Of a DNA stretch of 64,000 nt, positions 56,402 to 64,000 are shown piece by piece. Where the stretch lies: positions 436,222-500,221 of the forward strand of contig NZ_JAMQOT010000003.1 of NCBI RefSeq assembly GCF_029502005.1. Reading direction: 5' to 3'. How positions within the stretch are numbered: position 1 is the stretch's first letter; each line of letters begins with the position of its first letter. Made by a program: the position numbers and the translations under genes. The notes under the pieces were generated by a model. It made no database searches. It was given only the letters and a program-made list of their open reading frames with translations, and was not told the origin of the DNA. This DNA is from Natrinema salsiterrestre (GTDB lineage: Archaea > Halobacteriota > Halobacteria > Halobacteriales > Natrialbaceae).

Positions 56402-56409
56402 AATATAAT
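56402..56409 (-). promoter_or_regulatory. TATA-like element of the biotin operon
   Basis: Minus-strand ATTATATT centred about 27 bases before GTG 56379, just beyond the BirA-type operator, so a bound repressor would cover the transcription start. Confidence 0.5.
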
Positions 56410-56584
56410 GTTTTTGGATGGTCTCGTCGACTGAACCGTTCTCGAGGGTCGGTCGCGAGCCGCCGTTCTCGTGGCCCAGCATGCGAGAGACGCAGCTCGC
56501 CGGTCGCGTCCGATCGTTTTCCACGAGAAGGGAGTTTCCCTCGGTTCCCCAACCTTTGAATAGTGGCACGCGGTATCATGCCGT

Positions 56585-57484
56585 ATGACTGTCAGCGTAC
56601 CGGAGGATCGTTTCGAGGACGTGCCGGATTTCGACTACGAGCCGCAGTACGTCGACCTCGGTGACCTGCGGATGGCGTACGTGGAGACTGGCGGCGACGG
56701 GAGTCCCACCGAAGACGAGGAGACGTTCCTCTGCCTGCACGGCGAACCGACCTGGTCGTTCCTCTACCGGAAGATGATGCCAACGCTCGCCGAACGGGGC
56801 CGCGTGGTCGTTCCGGACCTGATCGGCTGCGGGCGATCCGACAGGTACGAAGACCGTGACGAGTACACCGTCGACATGCACTACGACGCCCTTCGGACGT
56901 TCGTCGAGGAACTCGAGTTGACGAATATCACCCTCGTCTGCCAGGACTGGGGTGGCCTGCTCGGACTGTCGCTCGCGGCCAACCAGCCCGAGCGGTTCGC
57001 CCGGCTCGTCCCGATGAACACCGGCCTCCCCGACGGGACGCAGGAGATGAGCGACACCTGGCACGCGTTCGCCGAGATGGTGGCGACCGCCGAGGACCTC
57101 GACATCGGGGAGCTCGTCGCGAACGGCTGTTACCGGGACCTCTCCGAGGACGAGATCGACGCCTACCGCGCGCCGTTTCCGGACGAACGGTACATGGCCG
57201 GCGCCCGCACCTTCCCGGGGCTGGTGCCGCAATCGCCCGACGACCCCGGGTCCGAACTGTTCGCGGACGCACAGGATCGGCTCGCAGAGTGGGAGAAACC
57301 CGCGTTCGTCCTGTTCGCAAAGAACGATCCGATCACGGCCGACAACCGCGATCCGCTGCGGGGACTCATCCCGACCGCGAGCGAGCAACCCGACGTCTGG
57401 ATCGACGAGGCCGCACACTTCCTGCAGGAAGACGCCGGCGAGGCGATCGCCGAGCACATCGTCGAGTTCGTCGATCGGACCTGA
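56585..57484 (+). CDS. Haloalkane dehalogenase-like alpha/beta hydrolase
   Basis: 299 residues. Alpha/beta-hydrolase motifs: LHGEPTWSFLYRKM, the nucleophile Asp in VCQDWGGLLG, and the base His in DEAAHFLQEDAGE. This combination (Asp nucleophile and HGEPTWS oxyanion loop) is characteristic of DhlA/DhmA-type haloalkane dehalogenases rather than esterases. The physiological substrate in a haloarchaeon is unknown. A single gene, divergent from bioB. Confidence 0.85.
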   Translation: MTVSVPEDRFEDVPDFDYEPQYVDLGDLRMAYVETGGDGSPTEDEETFLCLHGEPTWSFLYRKMMPTLAERGRVVVPDLIGCGRSDRYEDRDEYTVDMHYDALRTFVEELELTNITLVCQDWGGLLGLSLAANQPERFARLVPMNTGLPDGTQEMSDTWHAFAEMVATAEDLDIGELVANGCYRDLSEDEIDAYRAPFPDERYMAGARTFPGLVPQSPDDPGSELFADAQDRLAEWEKPAFVLFAKNDPITADNRDPLRGLIPTASEQPDVWIDEAAHFLQEDAGEAIAEHIVEFVDRT

Positions 57485-57741
57485 CTCGACCGGCTCGAAC
57501 CGGTTTCGACTCGCGGAGCGAACCCGACCGAACCGGCTATCGCGGCGTCCCGTTTCCCGGCGAACCGAGATTTTGCCGATCGTTCTCTCCGAGAGCGGTT
57601 CGTTACGCAGTCGTCAACTTCCGGTCTCGTCGATCCCAGCTAACGGCCACTACACTAATACGTCACATATCTCATCAATCGCGACTGGCAAAATTCCAAA
57701 AATTAAAGACGCGTGATTATGATCTAGACGTGAACGGGTTT

Positions 57742-58569
57742 ATGACAGATAGCACGATCGACAATCCGGGCGACACCGCGTTCGATGCGGGCGCGAGCGT
57801 CGACGAGCTGTTCGGGGAGCTCGAAGACGGCGATTCGGGGGAGAACCGCTGGACCGAATCGACGGACGGGGACGCCGCCGAGGAGGAGACCGATAACGTC
57901 GAGGACAGGACGGCGGCCGACGTCTTCGACCAACTCCGGGCCGACGTGACGGACGACGGCGGCGCAGACGACGTTCTCGCGGACGACAGTCCGGACGACA
58001 TCATCGCGAGCGCGGACGAGCCCGACCCCGAGCGGGAGACGGCAGTTCACGACGATTTGTTGGCCGACGACGACGAACTCGAGGACCTCCTTCTCACGGG
58101 CCGAACGAAAGACCAGCAGTTCCTGTGGATCGAAACGGACGAGTCCGACGAGCGTACCGTCTCGGAGGAACCCCAGGAGCCCGACGCGAATCCCGCATCG
58201 GACGAACCGAACGGGACTGTCGACGAGGAGCCGCCGACCGCCGAGACGGACCCGGCGACGTCGGCGGACGCGACCGTTCGAAACGCCGACGGCGATGCCG
58301 GAGCCGTCGACGAAATCGCCGATCGCCTCGCCGAGACCGACTCCGAACCGGACGAGCGCCCGTCGTCCGATACCTACACGGAGGAGACGGCACCCTCGAA
58401 CTCGAGTATCGCCGTTTCGACCCGGGAGAACGAGACGGATTCGACCGTCGAGACTGATTCGCACGCTACCGAAACCGACGACGCGGACGACGGCGACTCC
58501 ACGACAAACGACACCGAATCGCCCGGGTTCTTCGGCCGACTCTGGGCGGCCGTCACCGGGTTGTTCTGA
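57742..58569 (+). CDS. Acidic Thr/Asp/Glu-rich hypothetical protein, 275 residues
   Basis: From MTDSTIDNPGDTAFDAGASVDELF to the stop it is mostly a low-complexity acidic, disordered sequence, with a conserved-looking LLTGRTKDQQFLWIE segment and a short amphipathic end (SPGFFGRLWAAVTGLF) that could attach to the membrane. Start Met 57742 is chosen because the frame before it lacks haloarchaeal protein character. Function unknown. Confidence 0.6.
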   Translation: MTDSTIDNPGDTAFDAGASVDELFGELEDGDSGENRWTESTDGDAAEEETDNVEDRTAADVFDQLRADVTDDGGADDVLADDSPDDIIASADEPDPERETAVHDDLLADDDELEDLLLTGRTKDQQFLWIETDESDERTVSEEPQEPDANPASDEPNGTVDEEPPTAETDPATSADATVRNADGDAGAVDEIADRLAETDSEPDERPSSDTYTEETAPSNSSIAVSTRENETDSTVETDSHATETDDADDGDSTTNDTESPGFFGRLWAAVTGLF

Positions 58570-58693
58570 CGGCTACCTTCGATCGCATCGACCGTTCCGC
58601 GGCACTCGAGCCCGACGGTGCATCGGTTGCGACGCACGTCTCAGCCCGGATTTCCTGACGGTCGCTGTTCGCTTTCCGATGCGGATCCCGCTA

Positions 58694-58849
58694 TCACGGG
58701 GCGGGATGCCACCCGAGTCCCGACCGACGGACCGTGAACGATTTCGCACCGCAGTCGGGACAGTGTGTTCCACCCGCTTCCGAATCGTCCGGCCGGTCCG
58801 GAATCGAATGCTCCCGCCCACACGCATCGCACTCGATGTGGACTGACAT
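58694..58849 (-). CDS. Small zinc-ribbon protein, 51 residues
   Basis: MSVHIECDACGREHSIPDRPDDSEAGGTHCPDCG: two CxxC pairs forming one zinc ribbon, with a short C-terminal tail ending GLGWHPAP. The Met at 58849 gives a compact protein; the open frame extends further, but the extra residues are not zinc-ribbon-like. Function unknown. Confidence 0.65.
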   Translation of the reverse strand: MSVHIECDACGREHSIPDRPDDSEAGGTHCPDCGAKSFTVRRSGLGWHPAP

Positions 58850-59028
58850 ACGACGAAACGCGACGGCTACGGTCCTAATCGTAGTGCGAGCGACTGACGG
58901 CATCGGGCCTCTCGAGACAGGTTCAAAAGACAGTCTCCGAACGGCGACTGACTGATAGTAGCCGAATCCGCAATCCGAACGAGCGATACAGGCCGGTCAG
59001 GCGCGGCCCGGGAGTTCGCTCGAGTGAG

Positions 59029-59901
59029 TTACGACAGGAACTCTTCGATGTGGTCGGCGACTTCCTCGGGCGTGTCGCCGACGGGGACGCCGGCGTCGTT
59101 GAGCGCCGAGATCTTGCTTTCGGCGGTTCCGGTCCCGGAGCCGGAGACGATCGCACCGGCGTGGCCCATGCGCTTGCCCGGTGGGGCGGTGCGGCCCGCG
59201 ATGAAGCCGGCGACCGGCGTGTCGACGTAGTCGTCGATGAACGCAGCCGCTTCCTCCTCGTCCTCGCCGCCGATCTCGCCGCACATGACGATGGCGTCGG
59301 TGTCGGGGTCGTCCTCGAACAGCTCGAGGGCGTCGACGAAGTCGGTGCCGATGATCGGGTCGCCGCCGATACCGATCGCGGTGGTCTGGCCGATACCGCG
59401 GTTCGTCAGGCTGTCGACGACCTGGTAGGTCAGGGTGCCCGAGCGGGAGACCAGACCGACGTTCCCCTCGGCGAAGATGTTGCCGGGGAGAATGCCCAGT
59501 TTGGCCTCGCCGGGTGTGATGAGGCCGGGACAGTTCGGACCGATGAGTCGCGTGTCCGTCTCGGAGAGGCGCTTGTTGACGCGCGCCATGTCCTGGGTCG
59601 GAATGCCCTCGGTAATCGCGACCGCGAGGTCGAGATCGGAGTCGAGCGATTCGAAGACCGCGTCGCCGGCGAACGCCGGCGGAACGAAGATCACGGACGT
59701 ATCGGCGTTCTCCTCGTCGACCGCTTCGTGGACCGTGTCGTAGACGGGAACGCCGCTGACTTCCTGCCCGCCCTTGCCGGGGACCGCGCCGGCGACGACG
59801 TTGGTGCCGTACTCCATCATCTGTTCGGCGTGGAACTTGCCTTCCCCGCCGGTGATGCCCTGTACCACGACGCGCGTGTCCTCGTCGACTAGTACGCTCA
59901 T
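59029..59901 (-). CDS. sucD: Succinate-CoA ligase [ADP-forming] subunit alpha
   Basis: 290 residues of the TCA-cycle enzyme interconverting succinyl-CoA and succinate. It has [21 protein letters not shown], CoA-binding [14 protein letters not shown], and the phospho-His region [18 protein letters not shown] with the catalytic His. Its ATG overlaps the sucC stop by four bases, so sucCD is one operon. Confidence 0.96.
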   Translation of the reverse strand: MSVLVDEDTRVVVQGITGGEGKFHAEQMMEYGTNVVAGAVPGKGGQEVSGVPVYDTVHEAVDEENADTSVIFVPPAFAGDAVFESLDSDLDLAVAITEGIPTQDMARVNKRLSETDTRLIGPNCPGLITPGEAKLGILPGNIFAEGNVGLVSRSGTLTYQVVDSLTNRGIGQTTAIGIGGDPIIGTDFVDALELFEDDPDTDAIVMCGEIGGEDEEEAAAFIDDYVDTPVAGFIAGRTAPPGKRMGHAGAIVSGSGTGTAESKISALNDAGVPVGDTPEEVADHIEEFLS

Positions 59902-61049
59902 TGGTCGTTCACCTCCCCAGCGTACTCGACTGCACGCTGGACCGCGTCCTCGAGGGTCTGTTCGACCGTCACGAGGTCCTCGTTCAGAATCTCCATGCCT
60001 TCCTCCCAGTTCGTGCCGGCGAGCCGGACGACGACCGGCTTGGGGATCTCGTCGAACTGCTCGAGCGCCTCGTTGATCCCGCGGGCGACCTCGTCGCCGC
60101 GCGTGATCCCGCCGAAGATGTTGAAGACGACGCTGTCGACGTTGTCGTCGGAGAACACCATGTCGAGCGCGTTCGCGATGCGGGCGGCCTTCGCGCCGCC
60201 GCCCACGTCGAGGAAGTTGGCGGGTTCGCCGCCGTAGTAGTCGACCAGGTCGAGCGTCGTCATCACGAGCCCGGCACCGTTGCCGATGATGCCGACGTTG
60301 CCGTCGAGTCGGACGTAGTCGAAGCCGTACTCGTCGGCCTTCTGCTCGAGTTCGTCGCCGCCGGCGGCCTCCTCTTCCATCTCGGCGAGTTCGGGCTGTC
60401 GGAACAGCGCGTCCTCGTCGATGTTCATCACGGCGTCGGCCGCGATGACCTCGTCGTCCGCCGTGACCATCAGCGGGTTGATCTCGGCGTCCGCGCCGTC
60501 CTTGTCGTCCCAGAGCTGGTAGAGCGTGGTGAGGACGCTCGAGACGTCGCGCGCGACCGACTGGTCGACGCCGGCGTCGTAGACCGCCTTCCGGGCCTGG
60601 TAGGGATGCATCCCGAAGGAGGGGTCGATGTGTTCGCGGGCGATCGCGTCGGGGTCTTCCTCGGCGACCTCCTCGATGTTGACGCCCCCTTTGGTCGAGA
60701 CCATCGCGACGGGCTTGCCCTCGCCGCGGTCCATCGTGATGCCCACGTAGAGTTCGTTCACGAAGTCGACCGCTTCCTCGACGAGGACCCGATCGACGTG
60801 ATAGCCCTTCAGATCCATGCCGAGGATCGACTCGGCCGCGTCTCGGGCCTCGTCCGCGTCCTCGACGAGTTTGATCCCGCCGGCCTTCCCGCGGCCGCCG
60901 ACCTGTACCTGCGCTTTCACCGCTACTGGATACCCGATCTCCTCGGCCGCGGCGACGACGCCGTCGACGTCGGACGCGAGCTCCGAATCCGGCGTCGGAA
61001 TCCCGGCCTCGGCGAAGACGCTCTTCGCCTGATACTCGTGCAATTTCAT
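59898..61049 (-). CDS. sucC: Succinate-CoA ligase [ADP-forming] subunit beta
   Basis: 383 residues from [23 protein letters not shown]-grasp domain with the Gly-rich loop [12 protein letters not shown], then [20 protein letters not shown] and [17 protein letters not shown] of the CoA-ligase domain. It forms the catalytic pair with sucD, coded downstream with a four-base overlap. The Met at 61049 is typical; 22 upstream codons are not part of the family. Confidence 0.96.
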   Translation of the reverse strand: MKLHEYQAKSVFAEAGIPTPDSELASDVDGVVAAAEEIGYPVAVKAQVQVGGRGKAGGIKLVEDADEARDAAESILGMDLKGYHVDRVLVEEAVDFVNELYVGITMDRGEGKPVAMVSTKGGVNIEEVAEEDPDAIAREHIDPSFGMHPYQARKAVYDAGVDQSVARDVSSVLTTLYQLWDDKDGADAEINPLMVTADDEVIAADAVMNIDEDALFRQPELAEMEEEAAGGDELEQKADEYGFDYVRLDGNVGIIGNGAGLVMTTLDLVDYYGGEPANFLDVGGGAKAARIANALDMVFSDDNVDSVVFNIFGGITRGDEVARGINEALEQFDEIPKPVVVRLAGTNWEEGMEILNEDLVTVEQTLEDAVQRAVEYAGEVNDQ

Positions 61050-61423
61050 TCCATTCGAACGGCCGTGCCGACCTTGCTTAAATCCTGCCAGTTTCCACTC
61101 GCCACGGGATTCCATCGACGCGCATGAACTACACCGGGTTCGTCACCGCCGTACCGTTTTCCTTCGCCCCTTCTTTGTGTGGGTTTTCAACTGAACGCGG
61201 GTGTGATCTACCCGCACGTCCGGAGTTGGCTCCGAAATACCGCTACGAGTTGTCGATTCTCCGCTGGCAGCGGAGTTCCGGAACCGACCCTCGAGCACGG
61301 GTTCCGATCGAACTCGTAGTTCCGGAACGGATCCCGTGTGGCGACCGACCGAACGGGCAGGGAACCCTCGACACAGCATTCAAACGTCGGCTGTCCTAAC
61401 GACTCACACGAGGCCGACTCGTC
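61050..61423. other. Intergenic region between sucC and the UbiA-family gene
   Basis: 374 bases; nothing else supported. GC-rich frames here are not protein-like. Confidence 0.35.
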
Positions 61424-62296
61424 GTGAGAACCCCCACCGCAACGCGCCGAACGCCGAGTTGGGTATCGTCCCTCAAGGCCGGCCTTCGGGTTCTGGTTCA
61501 CAGCAACCTCTTCATCTCGCTGGCGACCGTCAGCGTCGCCCTCACGACCGTCCTCCTCGCGAACCTCCCGATCGAACCCCTCCCCTTTTTCATCGTCTTC
61601 GCGGCGACGATGTTCGTCTACACCGTCAACCGGTTCACCGATCTCGAGGAAGACGAACGGAACGTCCCCCAGCGCGCGGCGTTTACGAAGCGCTACGGCC
61701 GACTCTGGCTGGCGGTCGGCGTCGGGTTCTACGTCGCTGCGGTCGCGGCCGCCGTCGCGCTCGAGGTCTCCGGCGCGATCTACATGCTCCTCCCGCTCGT
61801 GGTCGTGTTCCTCTACTCCGTCGGCGGGGTCAAGCGGGTCTTCCTCGTGAAGAACCTCGTCGTCGGCTTCGCCTGGGGCGCGATCCCGCTCGGCGTCGGC
61901 TACTACTACGGCCAGCTGCGCTCGCCGGAGATCCTGTTTCTCTTCGTCTACATCACGATAATGCTCACCATCGCTGCAGTGATCTTCGACGTGAAGGACA
62001 TCGAAGGTGACCGCGCGGAGGGGATCCCGACGGTTCCCAACCTCTTCGGGCCGCGATGGACTCGCGTTCCGTCGCTGCTGGCGACCGTCGCAGTCGCCGC
62101 AGGGGTCATCGCCATCGTCGGCAGCGGCGCGATACCGCGCCGGTTCCTCGCCGTGCTCGCGATGAACGCCTACGTCGCCGCCTACATCCCCTTCGCCACC
62201 CCCGACCGCGGCCCGCTGTACTACGGGTTCGTCGTCGACGGCGAGCACGTCTTCCTCGCCGCCGTCGTGGTGGCCCTCGAGTGGGCGGTCTGGTGA
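61424..62296 (+). CDS. UbiA family prenyltransferase
   Basis: 290 residues, GTG start. About eight or nine membrane helices with the two Asp-rich motifs of UbiA enzymes: NRFTDLEED near residue 68 (N-x3-D-x3-D) and DVKDIEGDRAEG near 188. It should attach an isoprenoid chain to an acceptor such as a quinone precursor, glycerol phosphate derivative or heme; the acceptor is not clear. N-terminal 20 residues are basic. Confidence 0.82.
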   Translation: MRTPTATRRTPSWVSSLKAGLRVLVHSNLFISLATVSVALTTVLLANLPIEPLPFFIVFAATMFVYTVNRFTDLEEDERNVPQRAAFTKRYGRLWLAVGVGFYVAAVAAAVALEVSGAIYMLLPLVVVFLYSVGGVKRVFLVKNLVVGFAWGAIPLGVGYYYGQLRSPEILFLFVYITIMLTIAAVIFDVKDIEGDRAEGIPTVPNLFGPRWTRVPSLLATVAVAAGVIAIVGSGAIPRRFLAVLAMNAYVAAYIPFATPDRGPLYYGFVVDGEHVFLAAVVVALEWAVW

Positions 62297-62477
62297 CTGG
62301 AGACGATCGGGACGGATCCCACGGAAAAAGCGGAGAAGTGTGCGACCGCACCAGTCAGCGCCGAATCGGACGCCCGAAACGAGGACCGGTGGCGCGTGGT
62401 GACGAGCGGACTCCCGGTGGGAGACCGGACCCGATTCTCCCGGCAGAACCACGTGGACCGAGGTCGTACTGACGGCT

Positions 62478-62816
62478 ATGAACGAGCGAATTCCAGTGAC
62501 AGTCGTCGATGGGGGCGATGAAACGACTGTCGAGGTCGAACCCGGGACGGTCCTCCGAGATGCGCTGCTCGAGCACGACTTCGCGGTCTACGGAACCGTT
62601 TCGCAGTACGCCAACTGCGGCGGTCGAGGGTTGTGCTCGACCTGCACCGTCGAGGTCGATCCCGCGCCGGAGCCGACCCACTGGCACGACGCCGCGGCCG
62701 TCCGCTTTGGCTACCCGCGGCTCTCCTGTTGTATCGAGGTCGAGGAGCCGATGACGGTCGGGCTCCTGGACAAGCACGTCTGGGGACAGGTTCTTCCCCG
62801 GCTGTCTACGGATTGA
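62478..62816 (+). CDS. 2Fe-2S ferredoxin
   Basis: 112 residues with the plant-type 2Fe-2S motif: C in YANC, then GGRGLCSTC (C-x5-C-x2-C), and the fourth Cys in LSCCIEV. It is an electron carrier. N-terminus IPVTVVDGGDETTVEVEPG is the beta-grasp start. The TnpB element begins only a few bases after its TGA, so its 3' flank has been replaced by an insertion. Confidence 0.88.
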   Translation: MNERIPVTVVDGGDETTVEVEPGTVLRDALLEHDFAVYGTVSQYANCGGRGLCSTCTVEVDPAPEPTHWHDAAAVRFGYPRLSCCIEVEEPMTVGLLDKHVWGQVLPRLSTD

Positions 62817-62822
62817 CATCCA

Positions 62823-62842
62823 CCCACGACTGAAGTCGTGGG
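62823..62842 (-). repeat. Palindrome at the end of the TnpB element
   Basis: CCCACGAC-TGAA-GTCGTGGG is an 8-base perfect stem just outside the tnpB stop, typical of the right end of IS200/IS605-type elements (guide-RNA scaffold/end hairpin). Confidence 0.6.
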
Positions 62843-62860
62843 ATTCCTCTCGTGGGAGTC

Positions 62861-63881
<1,021 letters not shown>

Positions 63882-63886
<5 letters not shown>

Positions 63887-64000
63887 TTAGCACCTCCGCT
63901 GGCGTCTGTTCGTTAAGTGATTGGTGCGGTCGTTGTGTGTTGTAGTAGTGTATGAACTGTTCAAGCCATTCTCTGACGCTCACCCGACTGCCCACCCACG
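63882..64000 (-). CDS. DDE (rve-type) transposase, C-terminal fragment cut by the window edge
   Basis: The last 38 codons of an integrase-core transposase, reading [19 protein letters not shown] near the end and stopping at TAG 63882-63884. The rest lies beyond 64000. The stop falls four bases inside the truncated TnpB frame, so this IS element appears to have inserted into, or recombined with, the TnpB gene. Family (IS3/IS481-like) is uncertain. Confidence 0.6.

Overview
The window is chromosomal DNA from a halophilic archaeon (class Halobacteria). The evidence is high GC with strongly acidic proteins, leaderless genes with a TATA-like element about 25 bases before the start codon, Tat-type rather than Sec-type signal peptides on exported proteins, and haloarchaeal families such as RdfA, archaea-specific SMC-related proteins, halolysins, a halocin C8-like precursor and small zinc-ribbon proteins. 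A Natrinema/Haloterrigena-like genus is a reasonable guess, but the sequence alone does not prove it.

Layout. 1-8.7 kb: two paralogous SMC-like proteins, the second directly behind rdfA (a cell-shape module in Haloferax), with an SDR enzyme, a Gfo6-type sugar dehydrogenase and a decayed gene behind an iron-repressor-like operator in between. 9-13.3 kb: a MATE exporter, a PRC-barrel/HhH gene broken by a frameshift, and small proteins. 13.5-14.2 kb: an integration-scar region with tRNA-Val(CAC), extra copies of its 3' end and a decayed tRNA-like cloverleaf. 14.3-30.4 kb: mostly housekeeping genes, including a DoxX protein with a mini-ORF leader, cobalamin adenosyltransferase, gcvPA/gcvPB, DUF2270, an AI-2E transporter, HMG-CoA synthase with its 3' end duplicated, a large surface protein, DUF2150, TatD, NhaC and a NYN protein. 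30.7-34.3 kb: two tandem halolysins. 34.4-42.6 kb: aldehyde dehydrogenase, gcvT-gcvH, an APC-UspA permease, an HTH regulator and a membrane metal-dependent hydrolase. 42.7-45 kb: an M48 protease divergent from a Cys-rich halocin C8-like precursor. 45-52 kb: a MoaB/CinA-like protein, a CNNM protein, a GCS2-like protein, a vapBC pair with the scar of an older duplicated copy, and the RFC large subunit. 52-56.4 kb: a biotin operon, bioB-bioU-like-bioF-bioD, under a BirA-type operator. 56.5-64 kb: haloalkane dehalogenase-like hydrolase, an acidic protein, sucCD, a UbiA prenyltransferase, a 2Fe-2S ferredoxin, and a 5'-truncated TnpB element abutting the end of a DDE transposase.

How the genes fit together. 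GcvT, GcvH and GcvPA/PB make up a glycine cleavage system coded at two sites 17 kb apart. The biotin operon runs from KAPA synthesis to biotin with no BioA, and a saccharopine-dehydrogenase-like protein (BioU candidate) occupies that step. The most notable candidates are the halocin-type antimicrobial precursor, the BirA-controlled bioU operon, the paired SMC-like proteins with altered ATPase motifs, and the tRNA/att scar region.
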